This document shows, one piece after another, positions 48,601-58,309 of a stretch of 64,000 nt of DNA. Every line of letters begins with the position of its first letter. Within the stretch, counting starts at the first letter, position 1. Both the position numbers and the translations under genes were made by a program. Source of the stretch: Branchiostoma floridae (Eukaryota > Chordata > Leptocardii > Amphioxiformes > Branchiostomatidae); contig NC_049992.1 in NCBI RefSeq assembly GCF_000003815.2, positions 6,202,461 to 6,266,460 of the forward strand, given 5' to 3'. A model generated the notes under the pieces. It was not told where the DNA came from and did no database searches. It saw only the letters and a list, made by a program, of their open reading frames with translations.

Positions 48601-50704
48601 AAAAGTCAGCAAAAGGAGAAGAGATAAGAAAGAGTGCACTTGTCAAGAGCTGTAAACAGAATCTGGCAAAAGTCAATGTCAGCATGCACAGTGCCAACAT
48701 AGCTTCAAATTGCAAATGAACTGACACTATTCAATTGCAATGAACTCATTATTCTATATGGTATAGGCGCTGGTGTTTCAACAACTGCGGCAGTTGTTCA
48801 CTTACACACTATGGGAAACACTCCATTTTGTGCCTTACTGTAGAAGGCCAAATAATTAAATCACTGCAAACTTAAAATGCATTTTCCACCAGTATTCTGA
48901 ATGCTGAGTCTAGTTCTATTTACCTCCCCGGAGAGCGAGAATGTTGCGGATGCCCAGCTCCTTACACAACAATTCAGGTGAACCAAAACACCTGAAGTCA
49001 ACTAGAACACCAGAAACCATTCTACTATAGTAAGTATCTAACCTAACTTAAATGTAACACTTGTTCCCCTTTATTTATGGGGTAACCTATATTCCCTGTT
49101 TTCTAAAACAGTGCATTTAGATATATCAAGTTGATGCACATTGGTAATTTTAAACGGCAGTTTGCAATTTACAACTACCATCTGTTGACTTCATATCTCT
49201 AAATGCACTGTTTTTTTTACAACATAATGAACATAGGTTACCCCATGGATTTAGGTGAACTATCAGAGCTCCACAAAATGCTAGCCTTTTTTCCAACTCA
49301 CCTCCCCGGAGTGCTAGAATGTTGCGGATGCCGAGCTCCTTGGCCTTGTCCAGGTGTCGTCTGATGTCATCCTTGGTGGAGTTGCAGCAGCTCATGTGCA
49401 GCATGGTCTCGTGTCCCACGTAGTTCAGCGCCGCGCAGGCGATGGACATGGAGCTGGTCTCCTTATCGCTGTTACCGGGGTCCCCCGCGGGGTGCCAGGT
49501 GATGTCCATGAACATGGGTCCGCCCTGGACCATACGCTCGAACCTGGGGGATTCAAACAACACCAGGTTACATCCATACATGAACATGGGTCCGCCCTGG
49601 ACCATACGCTCGAACCTGGGGGATTCAAACAACACCAGGTGATATCCATACATGAACATGGGTCCGCCCTGGACCATACGCTCGAACCTGGGGGATTCAA
49701 ACAACACCAGGTGATATCCATGAACATGGGTCCGCCCTGGACCATACGCTCGAACCTGGGGGATTCAAACAACGCGTCATTTAGATATATGGGTCCGCCC
49801 TAGATCATACGCCCAAACCAGGGGAATTCAAACATTTAGATAATTAATTTCTGATTGCTCACGAAACAGTCCCTTAAAGGCCTAGGAAAAAAATGTCCTG
49901 AAAAAATTAGGTTCAGTTAAGGTTAAGGGACTATCTTTTATTTTTCAATCTTTTTTAGACTTTGGCCAAAACTCTTAGTTGATACAATACAATTTAACAA
50001 TTAGTAAAACTGAAAGAGGGTCTGCATGGGGGGTCCCTACAACGACCTATGCTAAATTCAGAAGAGCCCCCTACATAACACTAAATCAAGGACTTGGCAA
50101 TTACTCTAAATTTGGTCGCCTCGCTACTAATTACGTAGATAAGATGGTTTTCCCTGCGAATTACGGGAAATAACATAGGTTGCCTATGCCTTACGTAAAA
50201 GAGCATGCAGACCCTCCTGAAATGTAAGTGGACACTAATATTTTCAATGTCAAAGTTTGATTAAGTGCATAATCTGTAGATACATTTATCCTTCTGTCAT
50301 TTTTCCGTCAATGGGATTTGGGCTCACGGAAAAAAATTAGAGCTTGCTAGAGCCCCGCCACTTATACACATGTACAGTGTATACTGCTATTGCAGCAATA
50401 ACAGCAGGGGTAACAATTTAAGGATAAGAATTGGTTCCTTTACAATACAAGCTATATAGAGAAACCATGTAAACCATTACCTATTTACAAACAACACAAA
50501 AACAAACCTTGAGATCAAGTTGGCAGCACCCTGGGGGGTCCTCGGCGGGAAGAACTCCAGCGAGAACCAGCGCTCTCCGCGGTCGATCTTCGCCTCGATC
50601 CTGTCGGCGAGCTTGACGTACGGAGTGCCCAGTGTCGGAGACGACGGGCGCGACCCGTTGGAGGGCGTGCTCGCTCCGCTGCTCGTGTATCCTGAACTCG
50701 ACAT
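39608..50704 (-). CDS. MTHFR: Methylenetetrahydrofolate reductase, complete
   Basis: Twelve coding exons join in phase: 50704-50508, 49543-49302, 48413-48300, 47037-46844, 46340-46143, 45262-45075, 42900-42720, 42112-41930, 41727-41629, 41080-40958, 40390-40259 and 39817-39608 (TAA), giving 686 aa (human 656). The enzyme reduces 5,10-methylene-THF to 5-methyl-THF with FAD and NADPH, feeding methionine synthesis. The N-terminus is Ser/Thr-Pro rich, like the phospho-regulated human tail. The TIM-barrel domain shows LEFFPPRT (catalytic Glu50), [21 protein letters not shown] and [12 protein letters not shown]. Ala211 corresponds to human Ala222, the thermolabile-variant site. A linker (exon 6) leads to the SAM-binding regulatory domain ([36 protein letters not shown]). 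The last 70 codons include an acidic DDDD run not conserved with human. Exon 2 has several candidate acceptors, reported separately. Confidence 0.96.
39941..40158. mobile_element. CTGTAAATGCA-ended MITE, copy 3 (MTHFR intron 11)
   Basis: The left end tactgtaaatgcatttaagt is intact; the right end (gtaagttacagta) is degraded. The interior (gtttgcggggatttaatttc, later aaccaccac) matches the family. Confidence 0.8.
40430..40562 (-). mobile_element. Partial SINE copy, inverted
   Basis: The text cccatctccatttctgttgccc followed by ttgggccacacatttgtg is a diverged reverse complement of the SINE body at 47360-47430. No tRNA-like head is seen here. It lies in MTHFR intron 10. Confidence 0.6.
41165..41290. 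mobile_element. Truncated relative of the 32375-32543 MITE
   Basis: The segment ggagtgtagtcagccaagag and the right end gggatctgcttggagatta match the NECAP intron 7 element. The left terminus is missing. It lies in MTHFR intron 9. Confidence 0.65.
42930..43022. repeat. Dispersed ~93-bp repeat, copy 1
   Basis: agtctgtgtaacgcaaactc to gcgattaaatcaggctaatg is similar to 58310-58402 (agtctgcgtaacacaaactc ... gagattaaatcaggctagtg). It lies in MTHFR intron 6. Family unknown. Confidence 0.55.
43798..43962. mobile_element. Palindromic MITE, MTHFR intron 6
   Basis: The left arm with ctaataaccagctgtcagtc is mirrored by ggctgatagctggttagag, and outer pieces gagatttccac / aggaaacttc also pair. Each arm is about 60 bp and imperfect. 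Confidence 0.65.
44341..44943. mobile_element. Outer MITE with AGTTCACCTT ends, carrying a nested element
   Basis: agttcacctttacctgcagg and ggtaacctat are mirrored at 44905-44943 (ataggctacc, attaaggtgagct). Between the arms sits a second palindromic element (44448-44835). Relatives of the outer element are at 49048-49262 and in part at 7744-7830. It lies in MTHFR intron 6. Confidence 0.75.
44448..44835. mobile_element. Nested MITE with GGCCTAGGAAAAAA ends and TAA target duplication
   Basis: ggcctaggaaaaaaaatgtt and the following gtgtttcctgttt are mirrored by aaacaggaaacac ... tttcctaggcc. A TAA borders both ends, as in PIF/Harbinger elements (TWA). Partial relatives occur at 3772, 25295 and 49879. 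Confidence 0.75.
45440..45505 (-). mobile_element. LINE 3'-end fragment
   Basis: gaagacctttattgcacatt followed by tttgccccactgggc looks like the 3' UTR end of a non-LTR element in reverse orientation, in MTHFR intron 5. No coding part was recognised. Confidence 0.35.
47189..47469 (+). mobile_element. tRNA-derived SINE with 14-bp target duplications, MTHFR intron 3
   Basis: The head carries a canonical RNA polymerase III A box, tggcctagtgg (47197-47207), and B box, gttcgatcc (47242-47250), within a tRNA-like stretch. A tRNA-unrelated body follows, ending in a T-rich tail. The 14-mer actagggcaacaac flanks it exactly (47175-47188 and 47470-47483). Body fragments also occur at 40430-40562 and 57120-57200. 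Confidence 0.9.
48536..48680 (-). mobile_element. Possible LINE 3'-end fragment
   Basis: gtttgtttattgggatctcc and the following A/G-rich text resemble a retroelement 3' end in reverse orientation with a (CAAA)n-like tail. It lies in MTHFR intron 2; support is weak. Confidence 0.3.
48924..48960 (-). pseudogene. 37-nt copy of the 3' end of MTHFR exon 2
   Basis: It matches 49302-49338 with three substitutions, all synonymous, and encodes the same [12 protein letters not shown]. It is bordered by an AG (gtgtaag) on its 5' side and a gtaaat donor on its 3' side. The outer flanks are unrelated to exon 2. Adding it after exon 2 would shift the frame, so it is probably a silent duplicate. Confidence 0.75.
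49048..49262. mobile_element. MITE related to 44341-44943, MTHFR intron 2
   Basis: ggggtaacctatattccctg and gtgcatttagatatatcaag are mirrored by catatctctaaatgcactg and cataggttaccccatgg. It ends only 40 bp from the exon 2 donor. Confidence 0.75.
49509..49845. repeat. Tandem repeat of the MTHFR intron 1/exon 2 junction
   Basis: Units start at 49509, 49581, 49653, 49721 and about 49790 (72, 72, 68, about 69 bp, then a degenerate copy). The first overlaps the true exon 2 start. Four units contain an intact acceptor on the minus strand (cccccag|GTTCGAG), placing possible exon starts at 49543, 49615, 49687 and 49755. The fifth unit has lost the AG. The first two extensions keep the reading frame. 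Confidence 0.93.
50016..50216. mobile_element. 201-bp MITE with 13-bp TIR and 6-bp target duplication, copy 2
   Basis: It has the same 13-bp ends as 36840-37040 and an identical length. ctgaaa flanks both sides (50010-50015 and 50217-50222). It lies in MTHFR intron 1. Confidence 0.92.
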
Positions 50705-53241
50705 GATGTGTGGTGATAGACAAGCTGTCTATGTGCTGCGAAGATCAGAAATATAACTTATCAATTTTAACAATAATAACAATAATTAAAGACAAGCTAA
50801 TGCTCTTTCAAACTGACACTTAGGCCTTAGTTAGTAGCACATTTTTTACAATGATGTATGGTGATAGACAAGCTGTCTATGTGCTGTGAAGATCAGAAAT
50901 ATAATCTGTTATCAAATAATAATAAAAGACAATTTGGCTATTCTAAACTACATTTATTAGCAGTTATTTTTAGATAGGGTAACAAGGGCACTGCACCCCT
51001 ATATCCCGACCAAGCACCCCTTACAAGATCAGATCTTCTGACAAGCAAAAGATTCTGACTAGCCAAATGAGAGATGCTTAGGTCAGAGTAGTGACATAGA
51101 TACTGGTAAAATGGGGTCACGATAACCCTTGCTTGGTTTTTAGAGAACCCATAGACTCAAAAGCTAGGGTAAAATTTCAACTCTGCTTCTCTAGTACAGT
51201 TTAAAGTTATACCGGTAGTGACACAAACATAGCAAGCTTACATTTTTCATTGTCAGGTACACCTGTTGCCATTCCATTCAGGTGGACCTTAGAGTCACCT
51301 GACTTTACAGCTTGGCAATGAACAAAACCGTGTCCACCAGGCAAAAAAAGAACTTGGACAAACTCTGGTATAATCTCAGTTACAAACTGGTACAAAAACT
51401 GACGTAACACAATACAACAAGCCTTGCAGCCCCTCTGGTAGACTCAGTTCTCTAAAAATATCCAGTCAAAGCAAGACCAAGAGTGGGTTACGTGCAACCC
51501 CCCTTGTAAGCTCTGTTGTCTAAAAATAACTGTTGTCCCAAGCGCAAGTTGGACTTTGGAATGGAAAGTTCCCTCACGCTGCCTTGAAGTTTACATTTGA
51601 TCGCTTGCCGAACGATGATTGGTTCGCCTTCGACCAATACTCAAACGTCGCAACTCTAGAACCTTCTAGGGGGGAAAGTTGAAATGTTGGTCAACTGACC
51701 ACCCCTCCCTAGATCTGATAATGGTACAGCCCAATTATATATAACTGCCTCAAATATATTTGACTGAAATATGAATTGCCCAACATCTACTTGGGTTTCA
51801 CCAATATTACATCATCTTTTTATGCTCATGATGTCAGACAATTTGCCTGGTGTAAGTACTAGGAAATTTGCATAGTACCATGGCAACGGTGAAGGTATGA
51901 TTCATAGGAAATACAGGAAGCCAAGGCAAGAGGGAAACCCTTTATTGTGTATTGACTGCTATCACCTCGCTTGTGCAAAGACATCGCTTGGTTTGGTTAG
52001 GAAAGTGCAAATAGAACGAAGATAAAGCGAACAAAGGCAGCGAAGCGAGCGTTTTATGTCTGTAATTTTCCATTCACGTGCTGGCTCGACCGACTAATTA
52101 GCATATCACGTTTCTTCTTTCTACTAGCACTGCCCCAGAAAACCCGGAACCAAAACACAGACAACGCGTTGTTTAAAAATCTGCAGACTTGGCAATTCTT
52201 GGTTCTTGGCGACAAATTCTAGCCGAATATGACCGATAGACCCTACATATTGCATCAGGTGTTGCGAGAAATAAAATTTTCGGGAGCACAAAAACGCGCG
52301 ATTCGGCAGCGTGCAGGGAAGGGACAGCCAAGTCTTCCGGGTTTCCAAGTCGTCGACGCCGCCTTCTTAAAATTCGCCAAGCGTTGCCACATGACTTAAA
52401 ATCTTATCCCAACGTGTGTAGAATACAGTCTTAAAATGTTGTCATCATTAAATAAATGGCTTACTAGGTCAAAATAGATTTTACATAAAAGCTGAACCCA
52501 ACTCAAGACATTTCAGATTTTACAATCGCTCGTTGCATGTACGCCAAAAGTGAACCATAATTTGCCCTCCCCTCTGTCTTGACGTAACGCAAGTATTCCA
52601 TCGATTCACACCAATATCGATCAAAAGATCTTTTCATAAACGGTTTATAACCGTATAAATATCACCCCTTGTTCAGAAACAAAAGCGTTAAAACGACAAT
52701 TTTAAACTCCCACGCACGCTTTAAAAACATGCACCCGGCGTTTCAGTTTTTCGGTTTAAAATGCGGGTAAGTACACCAGAAAAAGGGTCGAGCTACCAAC
52801 TTACCTTAGTGGTAAGCCTCAAGATGTCGTTGGGGTGTGTTATATTCAGTATTTTCGATTTCGTAGGTGAAAAAATTACTGGCGAAAGTGTCACTCCCTT
52901 CCCGTCGGTGGCTAGAGAGCAAAAGACGCCGAATGGTGGCGAGCCGACGTATTTATACTCCAGCGGTCTCGTGGATTATCGCGAGACTTTGTTACTTCCA
53001 TATTTGGTGGTCACTCCAAATTAGGAGTTAATTTGCATACTAACAAAGGGAGCGCTGTCCTGCAGTTTTGATGTAAACCGCATAGTGACGCGCAGTAACA
53101 ATGCTCGAGCAGAGTAGCATTAGACTAGAGCGTCACTAGAGAGTACTGAAGTTATCCAACCGACCTCAACGAAAACCTGCCGACCCAAGCTTTCAAGTTC
53201 CTTAGGCATCTGATTGATAAGATTCAAGACAGTCTTGCAAA

Positions 53242-53446
53242 TACTGTAAATACATTTAATTTCGCGGGGATTTAATTTCGCGGTAGCGGAAAAAAGGACT
53301 TTTCGTGGTGGATTTAAGTCCGCGGTGACACCATAGACTGCAGTCTAATACCATGATAGAAAAATGTTCGTGGTGGTTTTAAGTTCGCGGTGAAGTGATC
53401 ACCGCGAAAACCGCGAACATTAATCCACATTTCTGCATTTACAGTA
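53242..53446. mobile_element. CTGTAAATGCA-ended MITE, copy 4
   Basis: tactgtaaatacatttaatt at the left and tgcatttacagta at the right, with TA on both sides. The interior has tttcgcggtagcgg and accgcgaaaaccgcg, the family signature. Confidence 0.87.
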
Positions 53447-53649
53447 TTCTTACAGACTTGTTCATTGATGCTAGGGTGGTCGACACGAGAACTGTTTACA
53501 AGTCAGGGGCCTTCACTATTGATATATTACGCCAAGGACTCCTTGATTACGCACAATACATTTTGCTGAGCATGAGTACCGCATCGTGGGTCTCTTGAGC
53601 CTAGTGCTTTATGCGAATACACAAGCACACACACGCATGTACTTCATAT

Positions 53650-54045
53650 CTATTTTTTTTATTTATTTGCAAATTCATGCCCGAAGGCTAATTGCAAGGG
53701 TACAGACAGTAAAAAGTAAGAAGTGTCTATTCTATACAGCTATCTATATACACGATTCTACATTGTTTATTGGGAGTTTTGACTTCTTCTTTGGAGGCAG
53801 TGGCTGATGAAAAGTCCCACGTCTTTAATGACTAGTGGGTTCTGTGATTTTAACAGGAATATAGCTTTTTGGAGGTCTACCAACTGGTGAAAAGTTGGAA
53901 ATATTGTATGATTGTGTCGAAAAGGTTGTTTCTTTCATCCTCATAATGGGGGCAGTTACATATATAAAATGTATTTCATCTTCCACTGCACCCGACGCAC
54001 AGTATTTGCACAATCTATATAAACATATCAAGCATATCAAACACG
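53650..54045 (-). mobile_element. Non-LTR retrotransposon 3' remnant with frameshift
   Basis: The minus strand encodes RLCKYCASGAVEDEIHF, then after a frame change a CPHYEDERNNLF-like stretch: the Cys/His pattern at the C-terminus of many LINE reverse transcriptase proteins. The text ends with tttatttatttgcaaattcatgcc, typical of a 3' UTR end. It is broken and truncated. Confidence 0.7.
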
Positions 54046-54449
54046 GACTTAATTCTAGCTCTTAGGCAATGATATCACAAATGCAGTTGGCATAACAATA
54101 AAGACGTTAATAAACACCAAAATGTGACATACATGGACGAATAAACCTTAGGCTGATGTTGCCTTTCTAAGAATATCTTAAAAAAACTTACGGACAATTC
54201 TACAGTAAATGGTAAATACTGATCTTGTATTCTGTGGTCGGGCACGTAAAAGAGCCCGACACATTTATGAAGAAATATAGGACTGACCCAATGTGCTTGA
54301 CTAAGCTCAAGACATGTTCGAGGTGTAGAGAAGTCGCTATGCACTTTTAGCTATAGAAAAAAGTGTCATGCTTTTTCATAAGTCATGCTTTAAGTTCAAC
54401 CGCTTTCCTTTCTTTCTATCGAGGCTCAAGCCATTCCAGATGTTGTTCG

Positions 54450-56603
54450 CTAGACGCCGTTCTCATGAGCGTCGCTAGGCACGACTGCCACCTGGCGGCG
54501 GCCTCTGGTCCTGCACCAATAGTACGTCACCAAAGCCACACACGCGCACACTAACAGCACAGCACAAGCAGAAACCAGTAGCATGGGGCCGTTCATGAGA
54601 AAGTGCTCTGGCCAAGCCGTTCCCTGTGGTAAAGTTACTGTGGTGTTTTGTGGTGCTTGGGGCACAGGGGATGTTGAGGTGGCTGTCGCTGGATCGGTGG
54701 TACTCGGTTGTACAGGTGGTGTAGAGTTGGTTGATGGCGGATCGGTGGTAATTGGTTGTATGGGAGGTGTAGAGTGGGTTTTAGTTGTTGGAGGATCGGT
54801 GGTACTTGGTTGTACGGAAGATGTAGGGTTTGGGTTGGTTGCTGGGGGATCGGTGGTACTTGGTTGTACATGAGGTGTACAGTTAAGGTTGGTCGTCCGT
54901 GGATAGGTGGCACTTGGTTGTACAGGAGGTGTAGATTTGGGTTTGGGTGCTGGAGGATCGGTGGTACTTGGTTGTACAGTATATGTAAAGTTGGTTGCAG
55001 GGGGGTCGGAGGTACTTGGTTGTACAGGAGGTGTAGATTTGGGGTTCGGTGTCAGTGGGTCGGTTGTACTTGGTTGTTCAGGAGATGAAGCGTTGGGGTT
55101 GGTTGCTGGAGGATCGGAGGTACTTGGTTGTACATGAGGTGTAGAGTTAGGGTTGGTTGTCCGTGGATAGGTGGCACTTGGTTGTACAGGAGGTGTAGAT
55201 TTGGGTTTGGGTGCTGGAGGATCGGTGGTACTTGGTTGTACAGAAGGCGTAGAGAAAGGGCTGGGTGTTGGTGAGTCGGTTGTACTTGGCTGCAGAGAAG
55301 ATCGGGGATTGGCTGGAGATGAACACGTGACGTCAGAGCACATCGCTTCCACCGGTATCTCCATGATATGCATGGTCCCCGCACACCCTGGGAACGAGCA
55401 CGTCAGACGCTGTGGACCCTGGACCAGAGATGTCTTATCCAACCACGATCTCATCTCGACAAGATCGCATCCACACTTCCAGGGGTTGTCATTCAAGTAC
55501 AAGTACAACAACCCCGGAGGTAGAGACTTCTCAATGTGTTGTAGAGTCTCGAATCTATTTCCCGATAGTTCGAGGGTTCTCAGATTCTGGGGAAGTTCTT
55601 TAGGGATGACTGTGAGAGAGTTTCTCTTCAAACTCAGTCTAACAAGTTGCTCTAGCGCGGCAAAGACACCTGTAGGGACGTCTTCTAAGTTGTTGTCGTC
55701 AAGAAAGACTTCTTGCAGAGAACGTGTCCCTTGGAAGGCGTCACTGATCAAGAATTCGATTCCGTTGGAGCTGAGATCTAGCTTCAACAAGTTAGGGAGA
55801 TGGGCAAAGCTCTGGTTATGGAGAGTAGTGATGTTGTTATTGTATAGATAGAGCTGTTTTAGCGATGGAGTTGCAAACGCGTGAGAGCCAATGTGGGATA
55901 TTTTGTTGTTCTGTAGACTCAGAGTTTGAAGACAACTCAAGCAAAGGAAGGAGTGCGATTCTATCTTCGTCAGCTTGTTGTCTTCTAAGTTAAGCCACTC
56001 GAGACTTGTGAGGTTGCGCAGTGCTCGAATCGGGACGACAGAGAGTTTGTTTTCAGCGAGACTCAAATCACGAAGGTTCTCCGTTAATACGAAAACGTTC
56101 TCAGCCATGTTGACCAGTTCGTTTCCGGAAAGCACAAGAGCCCGAAGCGCTGGAAGGTTAGCAAAAGCCGCTTCTTCCACCACCGAGATCTCGTTGTCTC
56201 TCAAGTCAAGGCGTTCCAACATCGGGAGGTCGCTGAACGTTTCGCCGCGAACAACCGTGAGAAGGTTTTCGGACAAATCCAGACGACGGAGGGCTGACAA
56301 CCCGCAAAAGGCACCAGAAGATATGTTCTGGATTTGGTTTGCGTTTAGAATGAGTTTTTCAAGATTGCGGAATGTCAAAAACGTATCTGTTTGGATGAAG
56401 GCGATTTGGTTTCCCGATATCATAGCGAAGGTGGTGTCAGACGGGATGGAGGAGGGTATGGACGTGAGACCGACGGCTTGGCAGTACAGCTGGCCTAACA
56501 CACACGTGCACGGTGTCGGACAGGTGTGAACGGGCTCGCCAAGGAGCGAGACGAAAGTAGCAAAGACGAGGAGGAAAGAAGTGTGGCCTTTTGTAGAAGA
56601 CAT
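54450..56603 (-). CDS. Leucine-rich repeat type I transmembrane protein A, single coding exon
   Basis: 717 aa. I chose the ATG at 56601-56603 because a good signal peptide follows (MSSTKGHTSFLLVFATFVSL) and an acceptor-like ttttgtag lies just upstream, so the open frame further 5' is probably intron. Order: signal peptide 1-26; LRRNT Cys 28, 32, 34, 41; about 13 typical 24-residue LRRs (such as LRRLDLSENLL, LERLDLRDNEI) to 372; LRRCT 373-427 (NPWKCGC ... CSDVTC); Pro/Thr-rich stalk 428-673 of 18-residue repeats like STPPVQPSTTDPPAPKPK; TM about 674-697; 20-residue tail ending ENGV. It should be an O-glycosylated cell-surface recognition or adhesion protein. The ligand is unknown, and the family is too broad for a symbol. 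Confidence 0.9.
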   Translation of the reverse strand: MSSTKGHTSFLLVFATFVSLLGEPVHTCPTPCTCVLGQLYCQAVGLTSIPSSIPSDTTFAMISGNQIAFIQTDTFLTFRNLEKLILNANQIQNISSGAFCGLSALRRLDLSENLLTVVRGETFSDLPMLERLDLRDNEISVVEEAAFANLPALRALVLSGNELVNMAENVFVLTENLRDLSLAENKLSVVPIRALRNLTSLEWLNLEDNKLTKIESHSFLCLSCLQTLSLQNNKISHIGSHAFATPSLKQLYLYNNNITTLHNQSFAHLPNLLKLDLSSNGIEFLISDAFQGTRSLQEVFLDDNNLEDVPTGVFAALEQLVRLSLKRNSLTVIPKELPQNLRTLELSGNRFETLQHIEKSLPPGLLYLYLNDNPWKCGCDLVEMRSWLDKTSLVQGPQRLTCSFPGCAGTMHIMEIPVEAMCSDVTCSSPANPRSSLQPSTTDSPTPSPFSTPSVQPSTTDPPAPKPKSTPPVQPSATYPRTTNPNSTPHVQPSTSDPPATNPNASSPEQPSTTDPLTPNPKSTPPVQPSTSDPPATNFTYTVQPSTTDPPAPKPKSTPPVQPSATYPRTTNLNCTPHVQPSTTDPPATNPNPTSSVQPSTTDPPTTKTHSTPPIQPITTDPPSTNSTPPVQPSTTDPATATSTSPVPQAPQNTTVTLPQGTAWPEHFLMNGPMLLVSACAVLLVCACVALVTYYWCRTRGRRQVAVVPSDAHENGV
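54660..55300 (-). repeat. 54-bp coding tandem repeat (mucin-like stalk)
   Basis: Units of about 54 bp encode the Pro/Thr stalk of LRR protein A. A larger duplication is visible: gtccgtggataggtggcact with its neighbours occurs at about 54893 and again at about 55160. Open frames on the opposite strand are by-products. Confidence 0.85.
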
Positions 56604-58037
56604 GTTGTCTACAAAAACAAAACACAAAGGAAAGTTAGAACCTAACGGAAACAAGTAACATAGCGGTATCAATAGTGGTCCGATAAACTAAATATGTAAC
56701 GTATGGGCAATATACATGTATATATATATATGGATTTTTGTAACTTTTGTACCCCACGGGCATCTCCTTTCTTACCGCACTACAATAGGTACCACCACAC
56801 TAGATAAATTTATTGACAAGAGGTAATTATAAGAAACGTGTTGTATAGTTACGTTATAGAAAAGTACTATAATCATACCTGTACGAATACTAGCTTTAAG
56901 GACACCATATTAAACTAGCGCAAATATGCTTCACATTTATCTGTTGCTAGATATTTATACAGAATATGTATGCACAATTCAAAACAAGTGTCCATGTATT
57001 TCAACCAACAATATCAACATCAAAAATATACGCATCAAAACGTTCTTTCACACACCTAGCACTTCAGACAAAGAGTATTGTAGTCTAAAACTACTCACCG
57101 CTACCTGGGAAAAACTCCCTGCCGTAGTACGTTATACCAAATAAAATGTGTGGCAAAAGGGCTAAGGAAACGAATATGGGCGCCGCCTTACACATCAAAC
57201 GCTTCAACGTACACATCTAGCAGTCATTCTAAACCTTCACTTACCTTTCTGATGCCTGATTATAGCCAACAGTTCGGAAATCTGCTGGCCAGTGATCTAA
57301 ATCGTACTGGTGCTCTCTCAGTACGTACCAGTCAGTACTCTCTCAGTCAGTACCATTAAGATAATTCAATTAAGGGTCGCTCAATCTTTCATCCGGACAT
57401 AATTGCGCAACAAGTTTGCTTTGCTAAAAGCAGAAGCTTCCCTCGCCATGGGAAACGGCCGTGGCTACCAAATGCTCCAAGTAAGAGTAGGGGGGTCCGA
57501 GTCAAATTTAAGTATGAAATTGATCATCGATATTTCCCTCACGTGAATGGCCATGCAGGACATTTGGGAGTCTTGGACTATTCAAATTTAACCCCATTAA
57601 AACCTTAAAACAGGTTTCACTATTACACGAACAATATCAGATAAAATCAAATTAGAAACAAATCCATGTATTTCTGATATTAAAAGTACTGTAACTCTTT
57701 ATTGATATCTGACAAGAAGGCAAACAACAATATTCAAAGTATCTACAAACTAAAAATCACAACGTTCCCTCGATTTTAGGAACCCTTGACTTGTCAGTGT
57801 GCATTCTCATTATAAAATGACGTCATTATGATTTCATATATAATTGTGCCGGAAGTGTAACATTTGCTTATGATTAACTTGTCTGTACCCAGTTATTATT
57901 TCGTTTTCTAACATTTAACAGGTCGTCGATACCAGCTGTGTCAATATCGACTTTCGGACGTCAGAACCTGCGGCAGTGTTTGAGCACAACAATGGGAAAC
58001 GCCACTGTCCTACATTACAAGTGAAGCAGCTGTAATA

Positions 58038-58230
58038 TACTGCAGATACATTTAAATTCGCGGGGATTTACTTTCACGGTAGCGGGGAAATGGAGTGTTT
58101 TCGGTTGTTTTACGTTCGCGGTAGCGCCATAGACTGCAGTTTCATACATATAGAAAAATGTTCGCGGTGGTTTTGAGTTCGCGGTGAAGTGGCTACCGCG
58201 AAAACCGTGAATATTTTTGCATTTACAGTA
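58038..58230. mobile_element. CTGTAAATGCA-ended MITE, copy 5
   Basis: tactgcagatacatttaaat at the left and tgcatttacagta at the right, with TA on both sides. The interior has ttcgcggtagcgcc and gctaccgcgaaaaccg. Confidence 0.85.
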
Positions 58231-58309
58231 CATGTGTCAAGACAGGCATGCAGGTCGCTATGAAACCGCAAGGCGTCGCTCATAGAGCGTCACTGCTAGT
58301 GAATGTCTA

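Larger units (their letters stand above)
50705..54449. other. MTHFR 5' flank to first LRR gene
   Basis: No convincing gene. An internal repeat of the region just upstream of the MTHFR start recurs at 50851-50905 (gtgatagacaagctgtctat). The MTHFR promoter or a noncoding first exon should lie here, but I cannot place it. Also present are a MITE at 53242-53446 and a LINE remnant at 53650-54045. Confidence 0.5.

Noticed and set aside
49150-49707. 185-residue minus frame starting in the repeated exon 2 copies as a separate gene
   Set aside because: It is MTHFR exon 2 plus its tandem upstream copies and downstream intron, not an independent gene.
54583-55851. Plus-strand glycine/valine repeat proteins
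   Set aside because: These are antisense shadows of the LRR protein A stalk and LRRs.
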